64,000 nucleotides of DNA from an uncultured Eubacteriales bacterium. Lineage in GTDB: Bacteria > Bacillota > Clostridia > Peptostreptococcales > Anaerovoracaceae. Every line of letters starts with the position of its first letter. Position 1 is the stretch's first letter. Where the stretch lies: contig CADADV010000002.1 in the NCBI GenBank assembly GCA_902786815.1, positions 100,252 to 164,251 on the forward strand, given 5' to 3'. Below, piece after piece: positions 8,481 to 16,995 of this stretch. The notes beneath the pieces are model-generated. The model was not told where the DNA came from and did not search any database. It was given only the letters and a program-made list of their open reading frames with translations. The translations under genes were made by a program, and so were the position numbers.

Positions 8481-9965
8481 TCACCCCTCCAGTTTTCCGC
8501 ACTTCGCGAAGACGCGGTCGAATCTTCCGATGAGGTCGTCGATCATTTCTTCATCATATGCTGCGCTGGTGTAAAGGCGCGAGCCTGCCAGCGTCACGAT
8601 TCCTTCCGCCATGTATGCGGCTCCCATGTGTTCCATTTCCTTCTGGCGTCTGCCTGTTTCCTTCAGGATCTTCGGCAGCTGCCATGGCTTGGACCAGTCG
8701 ATGGCATAGTGCATCGTACCCACCGTGTCCACGTGGCAGATGGAACCCTGATTGAAGATCACAAAGGGCAGATCGTGTTTCGCAGCTGAGGCTTTCAGTC
8801 CTGCGATCAGCCTGTCGGCCATGCGTCCCGCCTTTTCGCAGGCGTTTGTCTCGGCGATTTCCTTGATGGTATGGTAACCTGCGCAGCAGGAAAGCGGAGT
8901 CGCCGCCATAGTCCCGCCGCAAAGGGCTTTCTTGACTTTTTTGCCCGAAGAATCGATTCCTGCACCCAGATGCTGCATGCAGTCCAGATGTCCGCCGATG
9001 CCTCCTGCTCCCGGGTATCCGCCTGCGATGACTTTGCCAAAAATGGTCAGGTCCGGATCCACGCCGAAGTAGGCCTGGGCACCGCCTGTACCGATGCGGA
9101 ACCCGGTGACGACTTCGTCAAAAATGAGCAGCGCGCCGTATGCATGGGCCAGTTCCTCCACGCCTCTGACGAAATCCTTCGTCACCGGCCGTGTGCCGCT
9201 CTCCGGACCGACCGGTTCCAGATAGACCGCCGCCGTTCCGCCGTCCCGTTTATGTTTCTTCAGTTTTTTCTCCAGATCATCGAGGTCCCCGGGGAAGAAC
9301 TCGTCTGTATGTCCAAAGACATAGCTCGGAATTCCTCTGGACTGGATGCCCTTGGTCCCCGGGATCCGGATACCGTAGGCCAGCTGGTCCGACCATCCGT
9401 GGTAGGCACCGCCCATCTTGAGAATATTCTTGTTCTTCGTCTTCAGTCTTGCGACGCGCGCAGCGCACATCGCCGCCTCTGTTCCCGACCCCAGCATCCG
9501 GAACATTTCGACCGACGGCACCAAGTCCGCGATCAGTTTCGCCAGCTTGTATTCATATTCATGGAACAACCCTGTCGAGGGTCCGCAGGTGTTCAGCAGT
9601 TCGATGACCTTCTCACGGACACTTACAGGGTTTGACCCCAACACTGTCGGTCCGCCTGCCTGCAGCAGGTCGTAGTACTCGTTGCCGTCGATGTCCCAGA
9701 GCTTCGCACCCTCGGCCTTTGTCATCACCATCGGGAATGGATAATTGAAGGCCAGGTTGTGCTGCACGCCGCCCGGAATGATCTGACGCGCTTCCTCGAT
9801 CCGCTCCTTTGACCCCGCGCACTTCTTCGCGAAATACTCTTCTTCATACTCCGCCAGCGCCTCCGGCTTCACGCCGTAGATTGGTCCGTCTTTCAGCGCA
9901 TCCAGCTCCGCGACGATCTTCTCCGCGTCCGGATATTCATCGATTGCAAAACCATCATATGCCAT
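8481..9965 (-). CDS. class III aminotransferase (glutamate-1-semialdehyde aminomutase-like)
   Basis: A PLP-dependent class III aminotransferase of 494 residues, closest in motif layout to glutamate-1-semialdehyde 2,1-aminomutase-like enzymes. It has the GSGTEAAMCAARVAR phosphate-binding segment, the LIFDEVVTGFRIGTGG motif with the cofactor-contacting Asp, and the PLP lysine in IFGKVIAGGYPGAGG. A roughly 40-residue N-terminal extension precedes the core. It is probably not a heme-pathway enzyme: no hem genes are nearby. Instead it heads an operon with an aldolase, FGGY kinase, TetR and MFS transporter, so it likely transaminates an amino-sugar-like or amino-alcohol-derived aldehyde in that pathway. 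It has a strong AGGAGGAA ribosome binding site just downstream of the operator palindrome. Confidence 0.8.
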   Translation of the reverse strand: MAYDGFAIDEYPDAEKIVAELDALKDGPIYGVKPEALAEYEEEYFAKKCAGSKERIEEARQIIPGGVQHNLAFNYPFPMVMTKAEGAKLWDIDGNEYYDLLQAGGPTVLGSNPVSVREKVIELLNTCGPSTGLFHEYEYKLAKLIADLVPSVEMFRMLGSGTEAAMCAARVARLKTKNKNILKMGGAYHGWSDQLAYGIRIPGTKGIQSRGIPSYVFGHTDEFFPGDLDDLEKKLKKHKRDGGTAAVYLEPVGPESGTRPVTKDFVRGVEELAHAYGALLIFDEVVTGFRIGTGGAQAYFGVDPDLTIFGKVIAGGYPGAGGIGGHLDCMQHLGAGIDSSGKKVKKALCGGTMAATPLSCCAGYHTIKEIAETNACEKAGRMADRLIAGLKASAAKHDLPFVIFNQGSICHVDTVGTMHYAIDWSKPWQLPKILKETGRRQKEMEHMGAAYMAEGIVTLAGSRLYTSAAYDEEMIDDLIGRFDRVFAKCGKLEG

Positions 9966-9983
9966 GGTTGTTCCTCCTAAAAC

Positions 9984-10043
9984 AATAAGCTCGTGAATGC
10001 CTGTTCACGAGCTTATTTTATCCTTCTAAAGCAGTAATGTCAA
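9984..10043 (-). promoter_or_regulatory. strong promoter with overlapping palindromic operator for the catabolic operon
   Basis: On the minus strand a consensus TTGACA (10038-10043) and TAAAAT (10015-10020) are spaced by exactly 17 bp. Immediately downstream, overlapping the -10 by three bases and covering the expected start site, is a perfect inverted repeat at 9984-10017. Its 14-nt arms read AATAAGCTCGTGAA around TGCCTG (plus strand). No T-run follows before the ribosome binding site, so it is a poor terminator and a good repressor site. The TetR protein encoded in the operon is the likely binder (inference). Confidence 0.75.
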
Positions 10044-10080
10044 TTCAATTTTTCTGAATTTAATCAAATTTTGCATTTAA

Positions 10081-12051
10081 TTAATAAATTTTCGCTCCTG
10101 CCGGGATCTTGTCATCCAGAATGATGAAGTTGAGCATTTCCTTGCCCTCTTCTTCATGGATGGCTGAGAGCAGCATGCCGCAGGAATCGATGCCCATCAT
10201 CTTCCTTGTCGGCAGGTTCGTGATGGCCAGAACGGTCTTGCCGACCAGCTCTTCCGGCTCATACCATTCGTGGATGCCGGAGAGGATCACGCGGTCTTCG
10301 CCTGTTCCGTCGTCGACAACGAACTTGAGGAGCTTCTTGCTCTTTGGTACAGCGCTGCACTCCTTGATCTTCACGACTCTGAAGTCAGACTTGCTGAAGG
10401 TATCGAAGTCCACTTCCTCTTCGAAGAGCGGCTCGATCACGACCTTGGAGAAGTCGATATCTACCGGGGCCGCTTCAGCAGCAACGGTGTCTGCGATCTC
10501 CGGTGCCGGCGCGGCTGCCTTTGCCTTGCCCGGCTCATCCAGCGGCTTCATAGTCGGGAAGAGGATGACGTCGCGGATGGTCGGCGCATTGGTGACGAGC
10601 ATGATGACTCTGTCGATGCCGATGCCCAGGCCGCCTGTCGGAGGAAGTCCGACTTCCAGCGCGTTGACGAAGTCCATATCCATCGGGTGCGCTTCGTCGT
10701 CGATGCCGCAGTCCAGTTCGTGCTGCTGCTCAACAAATCTCTCATACTGGTCGATCGGGTCGTTCAGCTCGGAGAATGCGTTGGCAACTTCCCAGCCGTT
10801 GATGTATGCTTCGAATCTTCTGGTGATTCTCGGGTCCTTCGGGTCTCTCTTCGCGAGAGGTGAGATCTCGACCGGATGACCGATGACGAAGATCGGGCCG
10901 TCCAGGAGTCCCGGATAATCCTCGCAGTATTCCTCGAACATCTCCGCGATGAGCTTGCCTCTGCTCATGCCTTCAACGTCTTCCGCGTCCATGCCGTAGC
11001 CGATGGCTGCCGCGCGGGCGTCCTCATCATTGTCGATCTCGTGGAAGTTCACGCCGGTGATGTCTCTGACTGCATCCGTCATGTCAACTGTCTTCCAAGG
11101 CGGCGTCAGGTCGAACTCCTTACCCTGGTAGTTGATGATCATGCTGCCGGTGGCTGCCTTTGCAGCGTTGGAGATGACCGCTTCAGTAACGCGCATGGTC
11201 GTTTCCATGTTGCCGTATGCATAGTATGCTTCCATGGATGTGAACTCCGGATTGTGGTTCTTGTCCATGCCTTCGTTACGGAACATCTTGCCCATTTCAT
11301 AGACTCTGTCCAGTCCGCCGACGACCAGTCTCTTCAGGTAGAGCTCGTTGGCGATCCTCAGTTTCATCGGCAGATGCAGTGTATTGTGGAAGGTGTTGAA
11401 CGGTCTGGCGTTGGCACCGCCTGCGATCGTTGTCAGGATCGGCGTGTCGACTTCCAGATAACCAAAGTCTTCTTCCATGGTTCTCTTGATTTCTTTGACG
11501 ATGGCAGCCCTCTTGATGAAGCTTTCCTTCACGCCCGGCGTGACGATCAGATCCACGTAGCGCTGTCTGTAACGGATATCCATATCCTTCAGGCCGCTCC
11601 ACTTGTCCGGAAGCACCTGCAGGGACTTGGACAGCAGCACCATCTTCGTAACTTCTACGGTGATCTCTCCGCGGTTGGTCATGAAGACGTTTCCGACGAT
11701 ACCGAAGATGTCGCCGATGTCTGACTTCTTGAACCACTGGTATTCTTCTGTACCCAGAACGTCTCTCTTGACGTGGCACTGGATCCTGCCTTTGTAGTCC
11801 TGGATGTCGATGAATGCAGCCTTACCCATAACGCGCTTGGCCATCATTCTGCCGGCGATGGATACTTCCTTGCCGTCATATTCTTCAAAGTTATCCTTGA
11901 TATCCTGTGAATACGCATCCTGATCCCAGGTTTCCTGGAGGAACGGATTGCGTCCTGCCGCCTGCAGCTCAGACAGCTTGTCTCTTCTGATCTGTGACTG
12001 TTCGTTTCTTTCCTGTTCGGTGATTTCGAATTCTGTTCTCTCTTCGCTCAT
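10081..12051 (-). CDS. lysS: lysyl-tRNA synthetase (class II) with C-terminal tRNA-binding domain
   Basis: Charges tRNA-Lys. Residues 1-500 are a standard class II LysRS: an N-terminal OB-fold anticodon domain (VSIAGRMMAKRVMGKAAFID), then motif 2 (RVYEMGKMFRNEGMDKNHNPEFT) and motif 3 (GLGIGIDRVIML). A low-complexity Ala/Pro/Glu linker (about 502-546) leads to a C-terminal EMAP-II/Trbp111-like OB domain (547-656) with DFRVVKIKECSAVPKSKKLL and LPTRKMMGIDSCGMLLSA. That domain is normally found at the end of MetRS or as a free tRNA-binding protein. Total 656 residues against about 500 for a plain LysRS. The gene follows greA by 39 bp and is probably co-transcribed with it. No T-box leader is visible between them. 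Confidence 0.93.
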   Translation of the reverse strand: MSEERTEFEITEQERNEQSQIRRDKLSELQAAGRNPFLQETWDQDAYSQDIKDNFEEYDGKEVSIAGRMMAKRVMGKAAFIDIQDYKGRIQCHVKRDVLGTEEYQWFKKSDIGDIFGIVGNVFMTNRGEITVEVTKMVLLSKSLQVLPDKWSGLKDMDIRYRQRYVDLIVTPGVKESFIKRAAIVKEIKRTMEEDFGYLEVDTPILTTIAGGANARPFNTFHNTLHLPMKLRIANELYLKRLVVGGLDRVYEMGKMFRNEGMDKNHNPEFTSMEAYYAYGNMETTMRVTEAVISNAAKAATGSMIINYQGKEFDLTPPWKTVDMTDAVRDITGVNFHEIDNDEDARAAAIGYGMDAEDVEGMSRGKLIAEMFEEYCEDYPGLLDGPIFVIGHPVEISPLAKRDPKDPRITRRFEAYINGWEVANAFSELNDPIDQYERFVEQQHELDCGIDDEAHPMDMDFVNALEVGLPPTGGLGIGIDRVIMLVTNAPTIRDVILFPTMKPLDEPGKAKAAAPAPEIADTVAAEAAPVDIDFSKVVIEPLFEEEVDFDTFSKSDFRVVKIKECSAVPKSKKLLKFVVDDGTGEDRVILSGIHEWYEPEELVGKTVLAITNLPTRKMMGIDSCGMLLSAIHEEEGKEMLNFIILDDKIPAGAKIY

Positions 12052-12090
12052 TGTATGTTCCTTTCCATCTTTGTATGTCTTGGCTTTGCC

Positions 12091-12594
12091 TTAGTTTTCC
12101 TTCTTTTCTTCTTTTTCGATCTTCATGATCTTGTAGTTGATGACTCCGTCCGGAATCTCGATCGAAACTGTCTCGCCTTTTTTCTTACCAATGAGCGCTT
12201 TACCAACGGGTGATTCTGTAGAGATCTTACCACTGAACGGATCTGATTCCGTGGCGCCTACTATAGAAAACACCTCTTTTTCTCCTGTATCTGTATCTTT
12301 GACTGTGACTTTAAGGCCGATGTTGACCTTGTCCCCTTTCATCTCTTCTTCTGAAACGATCTTGGCTTTGCGGAGCATCTCCTCCAGTTCGTGGATGCGT
12401 TCTTCCAGCTCAGCCTGCTCGTTTTTCGCTGAATCATATTCAGCGTTTTCGGAAATATCTCCATAGGAGATCGCTTCCTTGATTCTCTCAGCTACTTCCG
12501 CACGTTTGACGGAAACCAGCTCGTCGTGCTCGGCTACGATTTTGTCGTACCCTTCCTGTGTCACCAGTAACTCTTCGTTCATGAATTCGTCCAT
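12091..12594 (-). CDS. greA: transcription elongation factor GreA
   Basis: Rescues backtracked RNA polymerase by stimulating transcript cleavage. The 167-residue protein has an N-terminal antiparallel coiled coil (about residues 10-85), including YDKIVAEHDELVSVKRAEVAERIKEA and the SYGDISENAEYDSAKNEQ tip region with the acidic Asp/Glu residues that reach the polymerase active site. A C-terminal FKBP-like globular domain follows, with GKALIGKKKGETV and IEIPDG. Slightly longer than the usual 157-158 because of short extensions at both ends. The greA-lysS pair is common in Bacillota. A GGAG-type ribosome binding site lies upstream of the ATG. Confidence 0.95.
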   Translation of the reverse strand: MDEFMNEELLVTQEGYDKIVAEHDELVSVKRAEVAERIKEAISYGDISENAEYDSAKNEQAELEERIHELEEMLRKAKIVSEEEMKGDKVNIGLKVTVKDTDTGEKEVFSIVGATESDPFSGKISTESPVGKALIGKKKGETVSIEIPDGVINYKIMKIEKEEKKEN

Positions 12595-12673
12595 TTTTTT
12601 AACTCCTTTTCGCGCATAAAGAACGCTTTTTTTACCCCGGACCGAACGCCTTTCAGCGCATCAAAAATGCACT

Positions 12674-12698
12674 AAAAAAGCACCCTTCCGCAGGGTGC
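12674..12698 (-). terminator. rho-independent terminator
   Basis: The stem GCACCCT/AGGGTGC with loop GCGGA (minus strand) is followed by TTTTTT. It ends the hom-transglutaminase transcript and separates it from greA. Confidence 0.8.
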
Positions 12699-12736
12699 CT
12701 TTATTCTACATGAAATATGTATACGTGTCAACGAGA

Positions 12737-14299
12737 CTATCGGGCAACTGTTCCAAGCGGCCAGGGCACGCCCGGCTGCGGATTCACCTCGTAGGTTTTG
12801 CCGCCCATGGTGATGTAGATATTCTTATGTCCCTTGTTGTACTGCATGTAGTTTCCGTAGATGTCCTTCGGGCCTTTGTCCTTGCCGGCGAAGTGGACCC
12901 TGCTCTTGATGCCCAGATCATTCATGAAATCGTGCATCATCTTCGCGCCGGAGACGCAGGTGCCGTTGCCGCCGTACCAGAGCTGCATTCCCGTCGCGCC
13001 GCCCTTGGAACTGTACTTTCCGCTTGCGATCAGTTTGCCGATCGCGTCAACGATCTGCCAGCTGCTCATGTCTTCTGAGACCAGTGAGCTGATCGTCTTC
13101 GTTCTCCACTTCTTGTAATTCGCACTGGTCTTCTTCGCCTTTGCTTTGCCGCGGAAGCCGTTTATGAACGCAAATTTGACATTCCAGTTTGTCTTCTTGC
13201 CGTCCTGGACTACAACATTCCTGACGGTGAACCGTCCGGGCTTCAGGGCCTTCACAGTGATCTTCACGGTCTTGCCGGAAACGGAGACCTTCACTTTGCC
13301 CTTTTTCTTGTCGTAGGTCGTGCTCTTGAGCTTCATGCCCTTCGGCATTTCGTACTGCCAGAACTCCTGCTGCCCGACAACGAGTGCGAAATCAAACTGC
13401 GTGCGCGGATTCCCGACGGAGTTGTTGAGCACCTTCACCATGCAGATGTAAGTGCTTTTTCCGACCTTGCAGTATACGGTTTCCATGCCGGCTTTGACCG
13501 GCTTGATCTTGACGTACTTTCCCGTCTTCTTGCCGAACTTGATGACGCCGCTGCCTCCAAGGCTCCATTTGCCTTTGCCTTTTTTGAGCTTGATCGTCTT
13601 CGTACCGCCCTTGGCCACCTTGACATAGATGGTCGAAAGTTTTTTCGCGGCGGGGCTCTTGCCCTTTGTCTTCACGGTCTTCACCGCGGACCATTTCGAG
13701 TACCGCATCTTGCCGTTTGTCTTCATGCAGACTCTGACGCGGACATAGTAATATGTCCCCTTCGTCAGTTTTTTGATCGTTTTCGATGTGTTCGTCGCGG
13801 CGGTATATGTCGTTTTGACGTGGTTCTTGAACGTCCTGTTCGTGCAGTACTGGATCTGGATTTTCTTCAGCGTCGCAGCGCTGGGCTTCGCCCACTTGGC
13901 AGTCAGGTAGCTTTTGCCCGCTGTCACAGAAGACAGTTTCACTGCAGGAACTTTTGTCGATGCAGCCGTGGTCGGTGCGACCGTCGTCGTTGTTTCTACT
14001 GCAGGCGGCGCTGTCGTTTCTTCCTCTGTGCCTTCGCTTCCGCCAGCGGCCGGCGGATCTTCAGGGGTCCCGCCGTCCCCCTCGCCGGTGACCGCAGGAT
14101 CCGTAACGTCTCCGTCCCCGGTTCCGTCCGTGCCCTGGTCCACATCAGTTCCCGGGGTTCCTCCCTGCGTATCCCCCGTGCCGACCACCTGGCCATTGCC
14201 GTCCCCTGCATCTCCGGCCGCCGATACGGACGCCGGCGCAAAGGCAAACAGCATCATGACTGATATCAATATTGCAATGTATCGTTTCGTTGATTTCAT
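12737..14299 (-). CDS. secreted FnIII/Ig-like protein with C-terminal transglutaminase-like domain
   Basis: An exported 520-residue protein. A signal peptide (residues 1-27, cleaved near SVSA-AG) is followed by a Gly/Asp/Thr/Pro-rich linker (28-110), an FnIII-like domain (about 115-212) ending in YSKWSAVKTVKTKG, and one or two lysine-rich Ig-like modules (215-385). The C-terminal region resembles a transglutaminase/cysteine-protease core: C448 in NGTCVSGAKMMHDFM, H491 in NKGHKNIYI, and N506 where Asp is usual. No LPXTG, SLH or choline-binding anchor is present, so it may be released or held by charge. The start codon overlaps the hom stop codon by 4 bp (ATGA), an unexpected partner for a biosynthetic dehydrogenase. 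It probably acts on wall peptides or surface proteins. Confidence 0.7.
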   Translation of the reverse strand: MKSTKRYIAILISVMMLFAFAPASVSAAGDAGDGNGQVVGTGDTQGGTPGTDVDQGTDGTGDGDVTDPAVTGEGDGGTPEDPPAAGGSEGTEEETTAPPAVETTTTVAPTTAASTKVPAVKLSSVTAGKSYLTAKWAKPSAATLKKIQIQYCTNRTFKNHVKTTYTAATNTSKTIKKLTKGTYYYVRVRVCMKTNGKMRYSKWSAVKTVKTKGKSPAAKKLSTIYVKVAKGGTKTIKLKKGKGKWSLGGSGVIKFGKKTGKYVKIKPVKAGMETVYCKVGKSTYICMVKVLNNSVGNPRTQFDFALVVGQQEFWQYEMPKGMKLKSTTYDKKKGKVKVSVSGKTVKITVKALKPGRFTVRNVVVQDGKKTNWNVKFAFINGFRGKAKAKKTSANYKKWRTKTISSLVSEDMSSWQIVDAIGKLIASGKYSSKGGATGMQLWYGGNGTCVSGAKMMHDFMNDLGIKSRVHFAGKDKGPKDIYGNYMQYNKGHKNIYITMGGKTYEVNPQPGVPWPLGTVAR

Positions 14300-15306
14300 T
14301 CCTTTGTCTCCGTCAAGATCCTTAACAGATCGCTCAGCACGCCGTAAGCTGTATGATCGATCTCCGGCTCAAAAGGTTCCTCGATGATCGTCGTGGCACC
14401 CATGAGATCCGTATCGATTGTAACATAAGATGCCGTGCCCTGCATAGTGGTCGGGAGAGATCCTTCGTCCACCAGTGTGGGTCTGACAACGCCGACCGGT
14501 CTTCCGCCTTCTACCCGTCCCCTGCAAAGCAGTTTGATGCGTTTGCCCTGCGTTCCGGCGTTCTCGATATCCTCCCGCGTGATCTCGCCGATGCCGGTCC
14601 GGTCGATTTCCAAAGGCGTGATCTGCACGTCCATCAGCACGTTCATCAGCGCTGTCAGCTTAGCCGCCGCGTCCCAGCCGTCGATGTCCATGCTCGCGTC
14701 CGCTTCCACAAACCCCTGCCGCCTGCCTTCCTCGACCGCGTCTTCGAAGCTGACGCCTTTCTCCATTTCCGTCAGGATGAAGTTCGTTGTCGCGTTGAAG
14801 ATGCCGCTGACCTCGGTGATCTCGCAGCCCATCAGAGTCTCCTTCGCCAGATTGTAGACCGGCGTTCCGTCCATGACCGTCGCCTCATGCAAAAACAAGA
14901 CGCCCTTCTCTTTCGCCAGGTCGCGGAGCTCCCGGTAGTGCCACGCGACCGGCCCCTTGTTGGCCGTGATGACATGCTTCCCCAGATCCAGCGCTCTGCG
15001 CACATGATCCGTCGCCGGCTGCCCTGTCATGATGTTGATCGGCGTCAGCTCCATCATGACATCATATTCTCCCGACTCTATGACTGCAAAAGCATCCTTA
15101 TCTTTGTCGAACATGTCGTCGGTCAGCGCTTCGGTGTCGATCCCGTTTTCTCTGATGACGGCGCCCCGGCTCCTGGTGCAGATCCCGGTAATGATTGCCT
15201 TTGCATCAAATGTATCTTTGAGATAATCCTCCCGGCGTTTCAGCATCCGCGCGAAGGCCTGCCCGACATTGCCGTAGCCGATAAGTGCCATTCTGATCGT
15301 TTTCAT
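14296..15306 (-). CDS. hom: homoserine dehydrogenase
   Basis: Reduces L-aspartate semialdehyde to homoserine, the branch point leading to threonine and methionine. The 336-residue protein begins with MKTIRMALIGYGNVGQAF, the NAD(P)-binding GxGxVG motif at residues 9-14. The catalytic region has ITANKGPVAWHYREL and the HEATVMDGTPVYNL segment. It lacks the C-terminal ACT domain of longer forms, so feedback inhibition by threonine through ACT is not expected. The ATG at 15306 is chosen over one 57 bp upstream because GGAGGG (CCCTCC on the plus strand) lies 9 nt before it. It is the first gene of a two-gene transcript with the transglutaminase-like gene. The aspartate pathway also supplies DapA, encoded at 24.3 kb. 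Confidence 0.9.
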   Translation of the reverse strand: MKTIRMALIGYGNVGQAFARMLKRREDYLKDTFDAKAIITGICTRSRGAVIRENGIDTEALTDDMFDKDKDAFAVIESGEYDVMMELTPINIMTGQPATDHVRRALDLGKHVITANKGPVAWHYRELRDLAKEKGVLFLHEATVMDGTPVYNLAKETLMGCEITEVSGIFNATTNFILTEMEKGVSFEDAVEEGRRQGFVEADASMDIDGWDAAAKLTALMNVLMDVQITPLEIDRTGIGEITREDIENAGTQGKRIKLLCRGRVEGGRPVGVVRPTLVDEGSLPTTMQGTASYVTIDTDLMGATTIIEEPFEPEIDHTAYGVLSDLLRILTETKE

Positions 15307-15402
15307 AATATTCTGCCCTCCACGTGTAGTGTAGCGTACTTTCCTGCTTTTGCATAGGTGCATTTAATGCTATACTGATATGGATAAGGAGGGATACTTA
15401 CA

Positions 15403-16515
15403 ATGGCATACATCAAGCACGGCTACCCGAAACTGGTAGTGGATCTGGGGAAACTCAGACATAATATAGAATACGTGAAAGGTCTCTGCGCCGACGAGGG
15501 CGTCGAGATCGCAGGCGTCATCAAAGGCTGCACGGGACTGGTCCCCTGCGCCCGCGAATACGAAAAAGCAGGCGTGAGATTCATCGCGTCTTCCCGTCTC
15601 GAACAGCTGGCCGTGTTGAAAGAGGAAGGGTTCACCACGCCGCTGCTCATGGTCCGCATCCCGATGCTCAGCGAGGCCGAGGACATCGTCCGCTACTGCG
15701 ACTACAGCCTGAACAGCGAGATGGTAGTGCTGCGGGAACTGGATCGCTGCGCCGGTCTTCAAGGGAAGACACACAACGTCATTCTGATGGCGGACTGCGG
15801 CGACCTGCGCGAAGGCTGGTGGGACAAGGACGAAATGGTTGCGGCTGCCCTGACTGTTGAGAAAGAGCTCGAGCATCTTCATCTGGCGGGCGTCGGCTTC
15901 AACGTTGGCTGCTACGGATCCATCGTCGCGACCCCTGAGAAGATCGGCGAACTGATCGAGGTCGCAGACCGTATCGAGGCTGCCCTCGGCCGTCCGCTGG
16001 AGATCCTGTCCGGCGGCGCGACCAGTTCCTTTATGCGCGTCCTGGACGGCAACCTGCCGGAGCGCGTGAACATGCTGCGCATCGGCGAAGCGATCCTGCT
16101 TGCCTACGACCTGCCGGTACTGTACGGGTATGATCTTAGTGAGATGCATCAGGACGTGTTCACACTCCAGGCAGAAGTCATCGAGGTCAAAGACAAGCCG
16201 TCCCACCCGGTTGGGGAGCGCGGCTTCGACGCCTTCGGTCATCAGATCGAATATGTGGACCGCGGCATCCGCCGCCGGGCGCTGATCGCCCTCGGCAAGT
16301 GCGACTACGGTGATCCGGACGATCTCCTGCCGCGCATGGAAGGCATCGAGATCCTGGGCGCTTCCTCCGATCACACCATCCTGGACATCCAGGACCTGGT
16401 CGATCAAGGCGGTTCCCTTGAAGTTGGCGACATCATCGAGTTCGACCTCAAGTACTCCACCATGGTGTACCTCACCAACTCCGCGAACATCGAGAAGATA
16501 TACGTGGGAGAGTGA
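15403..16515 (+). CDS. alanine/ornithine racemase-family PLP enzyme
   Basis: A fold-type III PLP enzyme (TIM barrel plus beta domain), 370 residues. The cofactor lysine is in IAGVIKGCTGL (K about residue 46, with the start at MAYIKHGYPKLVVDLGKLRHNIEYVKGLC). The GGATSSFMRV and RIGEAILL segments bind the PLP phosphate. Architecture and N-terminus match the group containing clostridial ornithine racemase and YhfX-like proteins rather than classical Alr. Likely role is interconversion of D- and L- forms of an amino acid; ornithine is the best guess and alanine is possible. Divergent from hom, with a GGAGGG ribosome binding site and its own terminator at 16618. Confidence 0.75.
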   Translation: MAYIKHGYPKLVVDLGKLRHNIEYVKGLCADEGVEIAGVIKGCTGLVPCAREYEKAGVRFIASSRLEQLAVLKEEGFTTPLLMVRIPMLSEAEDIVRYCDYSLNSEMVVLRELDRCAGLQGKTHNVILMADCGDLREGWWDKDEMVAAALTVEKELEHLHLAGVGFNVGCYGSIVATPEKIGELIEVADRIEAALGRPLEILSGGATSSFMRVLDGNLPERVNMLRIGEAILLAYDLPVLYGYDLSEMHQDVFTLQAEVIEVKDKPSHPVGERGFDAFGHQIEYVDRGIRRRALIALGKCDYGDPDDLLPRMEGIEILGASSDHTILDIQDLVDQGGSLEVGDIIEFDLKYSTMVYLTNSANIEKIYVGE

Positions 16516-16617
16516 TTGCCGTCTTCTAACGTGCATGACCGCGCATGTGTCATTCAGGCGCGGCAGCGTTGACTCCACCATAACGCCCTCAGCCGACACT
16601 ACTAAGTTGAAGAACAG

Positions 16618-16645
16618 ATCCGGGAGAAGCGCCTCCCGGATTTTT
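16618..16645 (+). terminator. rho-independent terminator
   Basis: The stem ATCCGGGAG/CTCCCGGAT is followed by TTTTT, 100 bp after the racemase gene. Confidence 0.85.
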
Positions 16646-16814
16646 CGTTTGGAAATAGACATTATGGAGCCGGCTGGCTCATATGATCTAAAAAGTCCCT
16701 AAAAGTGGAGTAACCCCAAGCTATTCTCCCCTTCTTGCTTGACAATATTTACCATTTATGGCATATTATACATGCCGTCCAGCCTTTGGATGGGATAATG
16801 TAAGCAGGTGTATT

Positions 16815-16953
16815 CCTTCTCAACGAAAAGTGTATTCCTATAGGAATACATGTTTTCAAGAGAAGGTACAAAAAATCTCCCTTAACTGTCGAAACCTTGT
16901 ACCTTTTCTGGAATTTGTTTGTTCCTATAGGAATACACTTTTTCGTCAGAAGG
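16815..16953. repeat. large imperfect inverted repeat (63-nt arms) with TTCCTATAGGAA palindromes
   Basis: The arms at 16815-16877 and 16891-16953 are inverted copies over 63 nt (about 47 of 63 positions match by eye), around a 13-nt centre. Each arm contains the palindrome TTCCTATAGGAA (16835-16846 and 16922-16933) and an AAGGTACAA block. The left one extends to the perfect 20-mer palindrome TGTATTCCTATAGGAATACA (16831-16850). An extra GTGTATTCC half-site lies at 16808. The rest of the 16516-16995 spacer holds only the racemase terminator and AT-rich DNA. The repeat sits just upstream of an orphan nuclease-like ORF; it could be an operator array, a cruciform or the end of a small mobile unit. 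Confidence 0.75.
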
Positions 16954-16995
16954 GACACAACGGAAAATCGGCGATTTCAGGAGGGATTTGGGATT

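Noticed and set aside
12052-12090. T-box leader for lysS
   Set aside because: The greA-lysS gap is only 39 bp and contains just a ribosome binding site.
15370-16662. 430-codon minus-strand ORF
   Set aside because: Antisense shadow of the racemase gene, which has PLP motifs and a ribosome binding site.
16897-16995. Upstream ATG extending the nuclease-like ORF
   Set aside because: It would translate one arm of the inverted repeat, and the AGGAGGG site is placed for the ATG at 16996.
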